A DNA stretch of 64,000 nucleotides. It comes from Thamnaconus septentrionalis. Its lineage: Eukaryota; Chordata; Actinopteri; Tetraodontiformes; Monacanthidae. Position 1 is the stretch's first letter. Each line of letters starts with the position of its first letter. The position numbers were made by a program, and so were the translations under genes. The DNA lies in contig CM020507.1 in assembly GCA_009823395.1 (NCBI GenBank), positions 14,188,001-14,252,000 on the forward strand. Reading direction: 5' to 3'. Shown here piece after piece: positions 22,329 through 35,120 of this stretch. The notes below the pieces were generated by a model. It was not told the DNA's origin. It made no database searches and saw only the letters and a program-made list of their open reading frames with translations.

Positions 22329-25300
22329 TTAAGACAAATTAGGTTATTCATGATTGTCAGACCTATTGTCAGTCTTTCTACACCAGATGCAAAACAAGAA
22401 ACACAAAATGTTCCCATTGAAATTCTTCACACCTGACTTGAAACACATCAACTTGCTATTTTTGTTTGCGGATGGTTGGACTTTTCTCATATGTAAAAAA
22501 GGGAAAGAGAATACAACAGATTAACTGTTCAATACCACAAACTACCAAATAAGGAAAAATGACTAACATTAAAGAGTATTGTAAAGGGTTTCCATGGTGG
22601 TGAATGCCCTACAATAGAGTTTCATTAGTGGAGTATTTGTTGTTTGTAAGAGAAAACAATATGTGTGACCATGTTTTTCCTGCATGAATTTAAATGAGAT
22701 TAGGAGGGAAAATAATATGAAGGACATTTAAAGCCCCATTTTGATTAAAACCAGCCAACAGTGAAATGACATGGACCTTGACTTAAGGCGGCATGGCCTC
22801 ATCAACTTTACATTCCCTTTGTTCCATAATTGAAAGACCTTTGCATTCCGCAGTGGAAGCCCGGACCTCGTCAACTGAATGCCGCTGTCATGATTGCTAA
22901 AGCAGTTGAGCACAATCAGCAAGTAGTTTTCTTTAAATTATGAGAAAACACATCAGGTGTGACTCTATGCATGTTTGAAAAGTATTTATGTGTCCGATAT
23001 TGATTTTGAATCATTTGTGTATTCTCAGCTCCCAGAGTGACCATAGTGACCACAGTCTTTAGAGGAGCACTAGTCATGTTATGACTGATCCTGAAACAGC
23101 CACAAGAATTTGATATAAATGTATGCATGTTTTTCCGTAGGTAATCAAATTTAAAATATTACTTCAAACAGTGAAATGCACCTATACAAAGGTCTGTATT
23201 TGCATTATGTCAACCTTGCTTGGAGTGCTAGGCAAGGCAACAAGTCTGACACAGTAAAAAAAAATATGTGTTTACCAAACTTAAATAGGCCAATCAGATT
23301 AATTTGCTTTGTCACTGTGAGATATTGTAAAGATTTTAGATGATTATTTCTCACATGTTTTTACTCTTTCTGTCTTGTAAAACCACATGTAAAGTCACTG
23401 GTACGTCCACTTTTTGTTTAGCTCCATCTGGTTCATCTTTCTCTCACTATAATTTTTATTTTTTTTAACACAGATACTATTTTAGACAAACCTGTCTCTC
23501 GGAAAACAAATTCAGTGAGGCTACTGAGCTCATAATATACAGTGATATTTTTTGCCAAAGTTGGGATATAGTCATTATTTATGAGTAAGTTGACTTTGTC
23601 TTTACTGATGTTCAGGGAGGTTGTGCAGTGTGTATTTTAGTTGTGATTTTTGTAAGGAACCGAGCGCGACATATCAGAATATATGAATGCAACAATATTC
23701 TGTGCACAGGCCTGAAATCTTAAATCATCCTCCTCCAGCAGCATCTCCATCTTAGAGTGACCTTTGAGAGATGACACTGAATGTCACATGTTAGTGCCTG
23801 ACTGCCGTAACAACCTGAAGTGTGCTGCCCCAGCCACCCCGCCCTCCCCCACCACCACCTCTTCTCATTCCTGCTGGTGTAATCTCCCAAACCCCCTGCG
23901 AGCATGAACAGATGCAAAACAAGTTGTGTTCCTGGATTATTGAAAACACATTGGTTTGGGGAAAAAAAAAAAGTTTTCTACAATGAGTGTAGTTTGTCTT
24001 GCTCCTTCAACCCTCCGGAAGGATCACAGGCTGGATCTATGTTCCACATTAGCATTTATATAGCACACATCCGAGGAGGCTCCTCTCACTTGGCCAAAGT
24101 CTCTTTAAATGTGATGTATGTCGGCTAGGGGTTGTGTTTGCTCAGTGTTTCGAGAATATATTATGTGTCCCTCAGCCAGTTTACGTGTGTTAAATTAGGG
24201 AATGACAAAGTCGGACACTGTGGGTTATAAGCCTGTGATGCCTCTGGCAGTATTCTAAGCAGCACATTGTGTTGTAACGTCTCTCCCAGACGCTATGGAT
24301 GCAGTAAAACCAAATACCAAATACTGATGGTCAAATTTACAAAGACTATTTTTAAAATATTAATTCCACTTTCACTGAATTTTGGATAAGATAAATTAAA
24401 AACATGTTAACTGCCCTTGGCATGCAATTGAACAGTTATGACACTGTAAAGTTGCTGTAGACATGCCATTAGCATGTCTACAAGATGCAGTAGACTTGTC
24501 ATTTAAGTATCACAACTGTCCTACAAGTTGTCGTGACTGGATTTACAGTACATGCTTTGTCTGGGCATAAGTTGTTAATGAATTGGATATCTGCCACTGT
24601 GTCCTTACAAACAGATATGGATATTCTTTGACATTAGCAGTGTGTAACATATGTGTAACACAACTCTTGTAGCAACACATTCTCTTGTCCACCACCAAAG
24701 GTTTTTTCCAGGTAGCCACTGGCCAGATGGCCCTACCCATATAAGTGTGAGGAAAAAAGGCACTGTGAAAAAGATCATGCAAGCAGCATTTGGGAATCAA
24801 AGATCATGTAGATAATGTAACTCTGGGTGACACTAAAAACACATCCTAAACTTCAGTTACATCAGTGCTGTCTCTAATACTTAAGTTAATCATACTGAAC
24901 AAGGAGTCTGTCAATTTAGAAGAAAAAGCGATGGTTGCATCCATAATTATGATCCATAAATATGATTTTCTGAATCACCAGAGCCCTTGTGCACATGTTT
25001 AAGCCAACGCCTCTACCCACTCAGATGTCTATTGCTGAGAGGGAAACTGGCAAACAGATAACCACGGGCGCTTGAAGTCCTGAATAAAATCCTGTGAAAT
25101 TGAACTCAACAGCTTTCTGGAAGGTGTGAAAATGTCCAGCCACCCCATTTGACAAATTTTGCAGAGAGGAATATGTGAAAAAAGAGGCTGTCTAATACGG
25201 GGCTAAAGGTGTTGGCTCAAGGTATTAGCTTCTTAACCAAAGCTGAGCTCATTGCAAATCGTGCAAATCCTACCAGCTCTTCCCATATGCTCTTACCTCC

Positions 25301-26288
25301 AGCCCTGTGTCTGTTCTAATCATTCCCTGCTTCATTCACGTCCACTCAATCTCAACATGTTTAAACCAAGCGTGTGTCTGTGTGGTAGCAGAGTAAATTT
25401 CCACCCATTTGGTTTTTCCTCTTTTTAATACCATGGTTGTCTTTGTGTTGCATTAAGGGTATTTTTCATTCACCACTCTCCTCCATTTAAGGGCAACTGA
25501 GCAGCATAAATGCAGTGGAAGTTCATCCGGATTCCTCAAAACATGCATTCAACAAATATTCAACATCCCTGGAGCTTCATGTTTCACCGCTTAGCTGTGG
25601 CAATGTGACAAATGTGCATTTGTTTTCTGGTCGTTTGGAGACATTTTCATGCTGGAATATGGATGAGGATCTCTACACAGCAGTTTGAATCTGTCTATGC
25701 AACCGAGGCTGGAAAATCTATTTTGCAATTTAAATGGGATCAGAGCAGCTTAGAAAGGACAGTTCTCCAAAACACTTTGTGCAGTTAAACTGATAACTCC
25801 AAAGGTTTTGGATCCCTTGTGTGTGTGATAACACATTTTCTTTTCATAGTCCTGAGTGTTGAGATACAGTGGTTCTAAAGCGCAGGTGTGGGGGGGCGAA
25901 GGGAAAGATTAGATGGTAATTATGCGAGTTACTTGAAATAGACGCTTCCCATTTTTAAATCTCATAAACACAAGATCCAGACTCCCCATCTGATGATCAA
26001 ACAGTCAAACTAAGTCTAATTTACAAAAGCCGTGCTAGGTGAAAGTGCTGCTGGTTAAGGCAAGGTTGTCTTTGAAGGTGAAAGAAAAATGTGTTGGCAC
26101 TGCAAATCTAAAAACAAACAACTACAGGACCCACCGTGCATTTGGCTCAGCCTTTGCGTGATAAGCTTGACTCAAACTCTCGCAGCTGAACTTGATACAT
26201 TAAGATACATTAAGATTATGATCAAGTTGGGACTCCCATATTATAGATGTATACATACTCAGACACAATATCTATATCTAGCCATCCA

Positions 26289-26291
<3 letters not shown>
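22329..26291. other. Non-coding stretch with candidate conserved islands
   Basis: 4 kb without a recognisable gene. The segments 22720-22930 and 25400-25760 are repeat-free, of balanced composition and without long homopolymers, and look like candidate conserved non-coding DNA. An 11-bp hairpin is at 24456-24482. A C-rich run lies at 23826-23860. Confidence 0.3.
24456..24482. repeat. Perfect 11-bp inverted repeat
   Basis: tgtagacatgc (24456-24466) and gcatgtctaca (24472-24482), with a 5-nt loop catta. No known element is recognised. Confidence 0.85.

Positions 26292-26321
<30 letters not shown>
26292..26321. repeat. (AT)n microsatellite
   Basis: Fifteen uninterrupted AT units. Confidence 0.95.
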
Positions 26322-26324
<3 letters not shown>

Positions 26325-26529
26325 CATCCATTAATATAGTCATATTGAAATAAATAAAACAAAGTGCATCGTCAAAAATAAAGTAATCCCTGTTTTGGGG
26401 CTACTCAGCCTGCAAACATTTCCCATAATTTTATTAATTTATCGGATCTTTTTATTGGACAAATGTACGTATCGGATCAATAAAAATGACGTAAGTTTCC
26501 TCCAAATCAGCCGATATTTTATCAGTCTG

Positions 26530-26541
26530 ATAAATATCATG
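26530..26541. repeat. Target-site duplication, left copy
   Basis: ATAAATATCATG, repeated exactly at 26679-26690. Confidence 0.85.
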
Positions 26542-26678
26542 GGCCCTGCGATGAACTGGCGACTTGTCCAGGGTGTCACCCTGCCTTCGCCCTAAGACAG
26601 CTGGGATAGGCTCCAGCAGACCCCCGTGACCCTGAACAGGAATAAGCGGGTATAGAAAATGAATGAATGAATGAATGA
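26542..26678 (+). mobile_element. 5'-truncated SINE copy, 137 bp
   Basis: The sequence matches the 3' third of the full-length SINE at 12134-12510 in opposite orientation. Over about 118 bp before the tail I see one inserted base and three substitutions. The tail is GAAT repeats here and GGAT repeats in the other copy. The tRNA-like head and most of the body are absent, as expected from premature stop of reverse transcription. A perfect 12-bp duplication flanks it. The high similarity suggests that both copies belong to one fairly young subfamily. It could equally be the 3' end of the partner LINE, which shares this tail. Confidence 0.85.
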
Positions 26679-26690
26679 ATAAATATCATG
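26679..26690. repeat. Target-site duplication, right copy
   Basis: ATAAATATCATG, identical to 26530-26541, directly after the GAAT tail. Confidence 0.85.
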
Positions 26691-26829
26691 CATCCCTACA
26701 CAATACCCAACTCAGAAAACAGGGAAGGACTTTCTGCAACAGTGGGTATGTGTGGTCACCAAGCAGAAAGATAGGATGAGGTTCCTCATTGTCCAAAATC
26801 TTCTTTTTCAAGGCTGGGATCTTGCCAAA

Positions 26830-27025
26830 AAAAGATCGGTTTCGGCGTTTACACGAATCCAGGCAAGGCAGCATTTTCAAACGTATCCACCCTGAGGAGC
26901 GTTTTCAAAAAAGTACGCTTTCGGTCTATGCGGCTTCAGTGAAAACGTCAGATTCGTGTAAACACAAGGCCAAAAATATTTGTGCGTTTTCAGAGAAACC
27001 CGTCTTCATGTACACAGGGCCTCAG
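26830..27025. mobile_element. Probable interspersed DNA-transposon-like repeat
   Basis: Contains ggcgtttacacgaatcc near the left edge and repeated gttttca/cgttttcag motifs. The right edge is tcatgtacacagggcctc. The 'gttttc...gtgtaaac...gggcct' vocabulary is familiar from abundant teleost non-autonomous repeats. It is open on the plus strand (26789-27061), which is composition and not a gene. The exact family and boundaries are unknown. Confidence 0.45.
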
Positions 27026-30000
27026 ACTCGGCTCCTCTTTGAAACAGCTGTTGGAGTTTAATGGACACCCAAACCCAATGGCAGGACCCATTGGCTTTAC
27101 AACTCACAGTGCCCGTGAAAAGTTTATTAGCCTTGTCACTGTGGGCCACTTCAAACCCTTAATTGGGTGGCGGTGAGTTGCATCTCTTCACATAATTTCC
27201 GATTTCATTAAAAAATACCATCTGGCTAAGAGGCTCAGAGTTTAATTCACAGTTTGTTTAAAATGTTCTGACTTTTAAGTACTTCATCGATCTTTTTTTT
27301 TTCTTTTTCATTTAGGTTCATTTTAATCTATAGTTTGCTGTAGCTCAGTGGATGATAATTTTTTTGCTGATAGTCATCATCCCTCTCAAACACACACACA
27401 CACACACACAACATAAAGTCCTATCCACTTTCTCTTGCAATATGTCAGTCTTTTTCTTTTTTCCACTAACATGGTATACGTATTGATTGCTATGTACTGT
27501 AAATACCCTCAGCTTCACATTGTGCACCTATTTTTAAGTGGGTTTGACTTTGACTTTTTACAGCATAACCTTCTGATGTGCCAATAATTGAAAACATTCC
27601 TTAAACAACGACAACTGTGTAAACAGAACAATCTTGTGCGGTCACAGTTTTTGTTCTTCTATAGCAACGGCATGCCAGTGTGTCTAGCGATGATTAAAAA
27701 GTCTCCTGGATTGTTCACTAATTGCCTCATTTTATTTTCCCCCAGGCATTCCTTTTCATTTATTCATTTTTTGACCTTATTGACAATAAAACAACCTTTG
27801 GCAGCAGCAATCCCTTGCGGGGAACAATCCCACAGAAAAAAAAAGATAAATACTAAAATACTAAAACAAATCTGACCTTTTGAAGCTTCTCCTGGCTTCA
27901 TTTCCATCTCTCAAATGTGTAATTACACTAAGTTTTCACTCGGCCTGGCTGAAGTTATTCTTAGACTGTGTGCCATGTTAGTTCTGCCTGCTCACCTCAA
28001 TCAACACATTTCCTGAGGTGTTTTCAATAATTTATTCAAACTTGGCTTTAAGCGACGGGTGATGCCACGAACGGCAATGCAGGGGCTCATGGGGAGAACT
28101 GGGAATATTCTGAAAAGAAGCTGGGAAAATACCAGGGCTGGATAAAACTTGTTGTTATTGTAAATTTACAATCATCTGCTCTGTTTTGATTGTGTTCCCA
28201 AGTCCCAAGGTGCGCTATCATTAAATGTCTCGGTCTCCCTCCGCAGGCTTTGCAGTCTTTTGGGTGCTCCTCAAATTTCCACTTGAGAATAGGTTTGCTT
28301 TGTTATCTGAGCTCCCACCTTCAAGTAAATTTGGAAGTTTGTTCTCAAGAACAGTGGGGAAAAAAGTTCTGAGTAATGCAACTTTCAGAAGGAGATCTTC
28401 ATTTCAAATCTGAGTATATAGTCACCGGAAGTATGAGAGAAAAAAAGATAGATATTGAAGGAAAATACTTCCATTCACACACTGAGAGTGAAGGAAAAAC
28501 AATATTTCATTGAAACTGCTTTTATTTTTCCATGTGAAGTAGCTTGGGACACGAGGTGGAAAATTGCCTAAATCATGAGTGTTTATGTGTTGGTCAACTT
28601 GGAAGAGTGAAGCCCATTTTAAACTTACCTACATTTTGACACTGACTAATCTTAGTATCAAATTCTAAGCAGAGCAATGACATTTTGTATAGCTAGTTAA
28701 GGCACATTGCAAAAGCTCCAGCATTTCCTAACACTGTGAGTATTGCTTGACATGGATCACCACAGTGGTTTTGCAAAACTCTTGTAAAGTCAGTTAGGAG
28801 CCAAGCAAATTATCATCTCCATTGAAAAAGCCTTTAGTGCCAAGATCTGTAATTATTTAATGTAAAATTGCAATCCACTTGTAATAAGAGTTTCCTTTCT
28901 ACAGCCCTTTTCTGACTTAACCCAGAAGTGTAGCTGGCTGTATGGAAATCACTGTCTAGGCACTAGATTTGTGCAAGGGATACAGTTGCCCTTGTCTGCA
29001 AAATGATTTGTCACATTCATCTTGGTAATTTAGCAGTAATTACGCTGTTCTGTTGCCATGATGCCACAGCCTCAGCTCCAGATGAATCTGTTTTATGCTT
29101 TTTCAAGCAGACGTCTCTATTTTGCAGCCTTAATCCACTGTTCTCTGAATGCGTATTTCACCCCGGCTCTCATTCACTCAGGCTGCCGGGGTGCAGTCGC
29201 TGTGACCTTCATCCCTTGTTTGTGTTGCAGTTCAAGGAAAGTTGAACCTCCCCTGCAATTGCCAATGGAGTCAAATCAGCTTAACATGGTAGCTCAGCAG
29301 GACGTAATAAATAGAAAAATGAATTAGTTCATGTTGTGATGAAGGCACCGAAATGTAATTCAACAAGTCCTCCGATTCATTGGTTTATCCTCACGTATCC
29401 TGGAAGAGCCCATAGAAAACATTTGCAATAAAACGCAACAAAAGTCAGTTCATAAAACTTCAAGGCTCCTTGTTTGTGTAAGGGTTTGTGTGGTGGTCAC
29501 ATGTTGTTGTTTTTTTGTTTTGTTTTTTTAATGTAACTCACATAAAGTTCTTGTCCATAGGCGAAAGCCGTCAGTGTCATTCTCTCTTCTTTTTCTCACA
29601 TTAAAGGTCATCCACTCAGATAAAAGTGCTTCAATTGCAGCGTCTTCTTTGTCATCATCTATTCTATTTTCTTAGAAGGGAGCAGCTTGTAGCACTGCCC
29701 TTTGTTTTGTTTGTTTTGTTGTTGTTGTTTTTTTCAGAAGGTCTGGGGGCCTTTGTTTGAGGAATATTACACCGAAAATGTTTTCAATGAGAACTTTTAA
29801 AGATGGATGTGAAACATTTTGCCTCTAAATCTCAATAATCAAACTGCATTGCACTGTACCGTAATTATGCAGGACAAACATCAACTTTGATTTCAATTAA
29901 TGTCCCTCATTAACACCCAGTTTTCATTTTCAAAACTGAGATAGGTCACTTTCCGAAAAAAGTTTAATTTTTTGAGGTACCCAAAGTGGTTGAAGGCAGT

Positions 30001-30799
30001 AGCTCTGTATGAATTAGTTTGGTACAACCTTTTTTCTTCAAAGGGCAGGTTAAATATTTATTTGGCCTCCTTGTTTAAATGAAGCCAAATGTCATGTAGG
30101 AAGTCAAAGTAGCCTTCATCACAAAATCACTAATTAATATATAAGCTTGTTCCTTTCTAGTGAGATTAAATATTATACAGCAAAAGGTTATCTGAACTTG
30201 GTCCCTTTATTATACTGCATTCAGAAGTAAGCTTTGAAAGTGAGTGAACCCCTCCCTCATTCCTCCCCTCCAAGAAGAAATGAAATTCACTTTGAAATCT
30301 GTTCAGCCCAAACTCTGCAGGCAAATAACCCCTGTGGAAGTAGTTTGAATCTATCATGACCATGAATTAAAAACTGTCTATATGAAATAATTATATCATT
30401 CAGGTTTACAAGAGGTCGTGCAGTCCTGTGTGCCGAGATAAAGCTGCTCATTTAGAATGCAGAAGTGGAGATATTTTTTTTGTTTTGTTTTTGCCATTTT
30501 GGCCCCAAATGAATGAGCAGACTTTTAAAAGGGGGAGTGGCAGAGAAAAAAAAACCTTTGTACCCGATGATCTTGTAATGTCTGCTTCATTGCGAGAAGA
30601 TACGAGTTTTAATTGGCTCCCTCCGGAGCTCGGCATGGTGATGATTTCACGTACAAAGAAGAACACTGACTTTTCAACTGTCTTTGAGTCAGCTCGGAGA
30701 GAGGGCGGCGTCTTGTGCGCACTTTGCCTTTTTTTTTTTTTTTTTTGCTTTGCTGGTTCAGCTGACCATGATGCAACTGCTGATACATGGATATAGAGC
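27026..30799. other. Non-coding stretch, no gene recognised
   Basis: 3.8 kb. It holds a (CA)10 array at 27391-27410, T-rich runs at 29505-29530 and 29700-29735, and repeat-free segments (28800-29340, 29820-30130) with TAAT/ATTA cores that could be conserved elements. The frame at 30428-30796 runs into a poly-T tract and shows no domain. Confidence 0.3.
27391..27410. repeat. (CA)n microsatellite
   Basis: Ten CA units. Confidence 0.9.
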
Positions 30800-30980
30800 T
30801 GCAGTCAAGGCCTCCTGAGCCAAGACCAAGTGATGATCAAGACCAGCGTGTGCCGAGACATGATCAAGATTCTGAGTCTAAGAACCAAAGAGGAGAACCA
30901 AAGGCAGCACGAGACAAGTCGGTATCAGAACTGCACAAATGCAAATCCAGCACGACATAACCCACTTGAATATAGAATAA
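30800..30980. mobile_element. Possible fragment of a 'caagacca'-type teleost repeat
   Basis: Recurrent ccaagaccaag, tcaagaccag, ccgagacatgatcaagatt and gagacaag motifs resemble from memory a common fish interspersed repeat built of diverged 'aagaccaagacc' units. It has no termini or duplication that I can define. Confidence 0.3.
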
Positions 30981-33071
30981 AATTTGTGACTGAAAATGTG
31001 ATCTGAGAGATGCACGTTATTTAAATGCAAGCTGCAAGACTGAAATCCAACTGCACCTCAGATGATATAATTTCATGCAATGTAATGTTCGCATGTTATT
31101 GAAATGAGAAATTGTCAGGAACATTATTTTTTTCTATGTTTAATTCACCAGCAGCAGTGGAAAGAAAATACTGTTATACAATCTCAAATATTGTCCAGTA
31201 ATGTGTGGAAAAATGTGAGAATAAAAGGGGAAAAAAATAAAAATAAAATAGTTAACAAAACTGAATTTTTGTATTTGCACCTTGCTGGGTATGTGTCAAG
31301 GTTGTTATCTTGTTGAAACATCCAGTTTTAAGAGGGATGGAGTGCATGTGGGGAAGGAAGCATGTGTGTTGTGGGTGACTGAACTAAAAACTCCACTGGC
31401 TCCAAATCTAAGATAGGACCCAGTAAAAATGCAATCATCAAAACTTTACGACATTGTCCTGACAGTAGGAGGAGTTTTTGGTTACTAAAGCACTACCTGC
31501 AGGTGTACATTTATCTCACTGCAGCCCAAAAGAGTATTTCTGGGGATGTGGAGTGGCACTCGGGCTCATTTTGCGGATGTCTTGGATAGCCGCCAGTCAG
31601 GCTGTGCAGGCGTCCTTGAGATTGAAAATATGTAATGGTACGCACTTGATGGGCCGTGAGCTTATGTGTTTAAGCCAGTTAGCTGCCCAAGTGGCTGGAA
31701 ATAGACACACGGGAGAGACTAGGCTCGTGCGGATGTGGATGTTTAAGCATACCGCTCACTTGCGACTATTCTAAATTTGTCCTGACGGGGTGACAAATCA
31801 TCCTGGAGCCGCAGACTTCAGGGTTTCAGTTGTGTGCTGATACAGAGCTCATCTTGTATGTTTCAAACAAGGACAGAAAACAGTGAGAACTCTCTCAAGG
31901 AGAGGAGTGATGCAAGAGTGATAAAAAATAGAGTGTTCCTCAAGTAGTGAACTTATTGTCATTGCCCATACATATATATACACCCACTCTCACGAAAAAG
32001 CATAAATCTGAATATTTGGCTTTGGCACTATACACGTATCCAGCAGTTCAGTGTTTTATTACTTCTTGCATAACATGCAACACAAGTGTCTGATCCATGA
32101 ATCCACCACTGAATGTTGTAGTTTGGTGACAGTTTGTATTCAAACAGACATCTTCATCGTGCTGTTCACATTCTGATATCCTGAGACCAAGATGACGCCC
32201 AACAAAAAGGTCACATGACAAGTTATTGAGTATACTGAACATTTTATTGTGCCATCTACTGCAATTTTTAGTAAATTCCGACTAAATGCCTGTCCCCTGT
32301 ATTGAAGGAAACAGTATTAGACGGATGTGATGTGAGAGAGGATTTTTTTTTTTTTTGTCTTCATCGCAGTTGTTTGCTTGTCTTCACGATTTACTGCTTC
32401 ATTCTACAGCTGTGAGGTGGAGCATTAAACTTGACAATCTGCTGACGTGTAATTTTTGTCTGTTGATGTTTATTCACCGGCTGAGTATTAAAAGAGCTGC
32501 ACACCATGCTGAACGTTTTCCCAGAGTGCCTCTGACAGTAAATCAAGATAAAATGCAAGTAATACGTTTCAGACAGAAAGTCACTGGGGGACAATTTAGT
32601 TGTTTTTCTTTTTTTTAAAAAAAGAATTTGGTCGAACAGTACAGTTCCTTATTGATCTAGAGACGTGTTTGCTTTGATGGTGGATGAGCGCAGTGTTTAA
32701 AGAAGCCTACTGTTTCTGCTCAGTCAGCTAAAGGGACCCCCCCCCTGGAACAAAGTAACGCACTGGGCAGTCTGCAAGACTGACAAACAACTGAAACAGT
32801 GTGTATGTGTGTGTGGGTTGATGTACCTGACAGTCATAAGACTGTGCCGATATTGCAAATTATTTATCTAGGCACAGTAAAAAATATCAAAATTTGAAAA
32901 TTGAAATGAGATAGAATGAAATGTCTCACTTGGAATGACATTAGGTGAGTTCCCATAAACAACTGATTTTCATTTTGAAGATCCCTTAATATAGTAACTC
33001 ACTTGAGTAGTGTAGTGTAGTCTAATGTAGTAGTAGACTTCAAGGTGATGTGGCAGGAAGCAGCTTTGTTG
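30981..33071. other. Non-coding stretch, no gene recognised
   Basis: Unique DNA with minor A/T runs and a C9 run near 32738. The 98-codon plus-strand frame at 31478-31774 has no recognisable domain, initiation context or splice sites and is not called. Confidence 0.3.
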
Positions 33072-33085
33072 AATAATAATAATAA

Positions 33086-33116
<31 letters not shown>

Positions 33117-33130
33117 AAGAAGAAGAAGAA
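33072..33130. repeat. Compound (AAT)5 (AAG)n microsatellite
   Basis: Five AAT units turn directly into about 14 AAG units. The Leu/Phe/Ile runs in overlapping minus-strand frames come from this array. Confidence 0.95.
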
Positions 33131-35120
33131 TATGGTAATAGTAGTGATAATATAATAAGTGCCTAGTGACTTGTCCACTGCCTCTCCAGTATATATGGAG
33201 CTCGTTATGGTCAGAGCTGTTGGGGTGTAACGCTGTTGTCGTTGTCTCTGTAATGAGTGGTAATACCAAAGCCCACCATTTCTTTTTTTTTTTCCTTCTT
33301 CTACGTGAAAGCCATTGCCAGGTAACCTTACCATCTTAAGGCAAAAACACAGATGTGTTACTATGTTGGGCTTCACTTTAAATGTACTTTACAACCAATA
33401 AAAACTCAATCTGAAAAAGTCAGTGCAAAAAAAATATTATTATTTTTTCAAATAGGACGTCCACCACAATCCCACAGATAGGCCATGGCCATTTCATCTA
33501 AACCTGTGGGTACACTACTGCATTGACATTTATTTGTCCTATTCAATATATTTGATTTATTTGATTTATAGTTGCTGTTGAAGTGAATGTCAAATCAGCG
33601 ATGATGCCAGTGATTATTTAAGTTTTGTGCTCATTTCTTTCAAAGTCATCTGGGAACAAGAGAAAATTAGTCTCTTTTGGATCAAATCCTAGTTTAAAAA
33701 AAAATAATCACAAACTCATGAAACAAAGAGCTCACTGAGGGAGGAAAGGTGAAAGTGAGGAGAGAAGAAGAGAAGATTTGCCTGATGCTGCTGATTAATT
33801 ATTGTTATCACTTATCTTCAATCTTTTAAGCCATTAAGACAGAGGGTTGGGATCAAATGAGCAAAATTTTACCATAAACTTTCCAGCAGATAGAATAAAA
33901 TAGTTATTCCCATTAAAGAGGAAAGCATAAGTGATGGCTAAGAGGACGGGGACGGCATGTGAAATGAGGCATATATCTGCCTGGTTTATGTATTTATCTC
34001 TAGCCAGACTGGGTGTGTTTTGAATGACAGCATGCTTACTCAGGTGGAAGGATATTCACGCATGAGGAGCGGGGAGAGGCAGGCGGAGACGGGCAAAGAG
34101 GGAGCGATAGAGAGTAGAGTGCTGGGATGAATAATTGATGACACAAACTTCTTCCAAAGAGCAATCAGAATTCAGAAAATTGAACCATTGAAACCCCATC
34201 CATAAAGCCAAATTTCACTCATTTTAATATTAATTCTGATCAATATACCCGATGCTAGCCCTGACATATTTGTTTAAAGTGGGACAATTTAATAGCTGGG
34301 CAAAACAAATCAATTCAGTGAACATGAGTCAATAAGCAGAGAAGAGGCAGATGGAAAAATAGAAGTGCTCAAAGAAATTCAGGAGACAGAGGGGAGGGTT
34401 TCCAGATCAAGATAACACAATGAGCAAAGAGAAGAAAATTCATTAGAGATGAATGTTCTTTTTATTTTTGTTCTGCAAAGCCAAAAAAACAAGAAGGCTT
34501 CGGTTTCACAGTCTAAAAAGAAAAACATGCTGTTATAAAAATCTACACCCCTCGGCCAAATATAACAAATAACAGCAGAGTTTTACAGCCCTGTAAGAAT
34601 CACAGATCCCCGGAAGCAGGGACATGGCTTAAGGTCAAGGGTTCACCGCCTTTTTTTGTCGGCGCCGCGGTTGATCTCAGCTTGGATCAATAGGCACTGC
34701 GACGATTGTGCATTTCTCTCTCCTGGGCCGTGCGGCGCAAAGCACTGACATCCCGAGAAAAAACTCAGCAGAAGTGAAGCGAACCCGTTAAATGACAGTT
34801 TAATGACTGGAATAAAAAGTCCCTGCACAAACGCTGTCTCGCTATTAAAGTGGAAAACTGTGTTTCTGAATGAACACGCCGAGGCAGCCATTCGCTGTAA
34901 ACCCAAAGCTCTAATGGCCACGGAGCTGCACAGCCAAGGTTACGGCGGACACTGAGAAGTAATTAAGATAAAGTTAATAGAATGCAGTTATAGTTCAATA
35001 AGCCACAGTTTAATTGACACGACCAGCCTTGACTTTGACTCCAAATGCACTGAATGAAGCACAAAAACAAGCGATTGACTTTCATTTTTAGATCTTAAGA
35101 AGGATCAAGTGCTTCATGGT
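33131..35120. other. Non-coding stretch with a CpG-retaining island
   Basis: Segment 34621-34940 has about 13 CpG in its first 180 bp, including ggcgccgcgg, in otherwise AT-rich DNA. It is followed by TAAT-rich sequence (34960-35030) and is a candidate conserved element. The region 34180-34330 looks similar. No gene is recognised; the minus-strand frame 34643-34921 is not convincing. Confidence 0.3.

Larger units (their letters stand above)
26437..26700. mobile_element. Old interspersed repeat interrupted by the truncated SINE
   Basis: The flanks read as one older repeat when the SINE and one duplicated target are set aside. The left part (26437-26541) has several atcgg / gccgatatttt motifs, and the right part resumes with atcatgcatccctac (26684-26699). 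Fish genomes carry many DNA-transposon-like repeats with 'tatcgg' motifs and a 'tgcatcccta' end. Assignment is from memory and the class (probably hAT-like) is uncertain. Confidence 0.4.

Noticed and set aside
27340..27370. tRNA-like segment tgtagctcagtgga
   Set aside because: It resembles an A box only. No B box or cloverleaf pairing follows within the required distance.
31478..31774. 98-codon plus-strand frame as a small gene
   Set aside because: No domain, weak start context, and no conservation evidence available.
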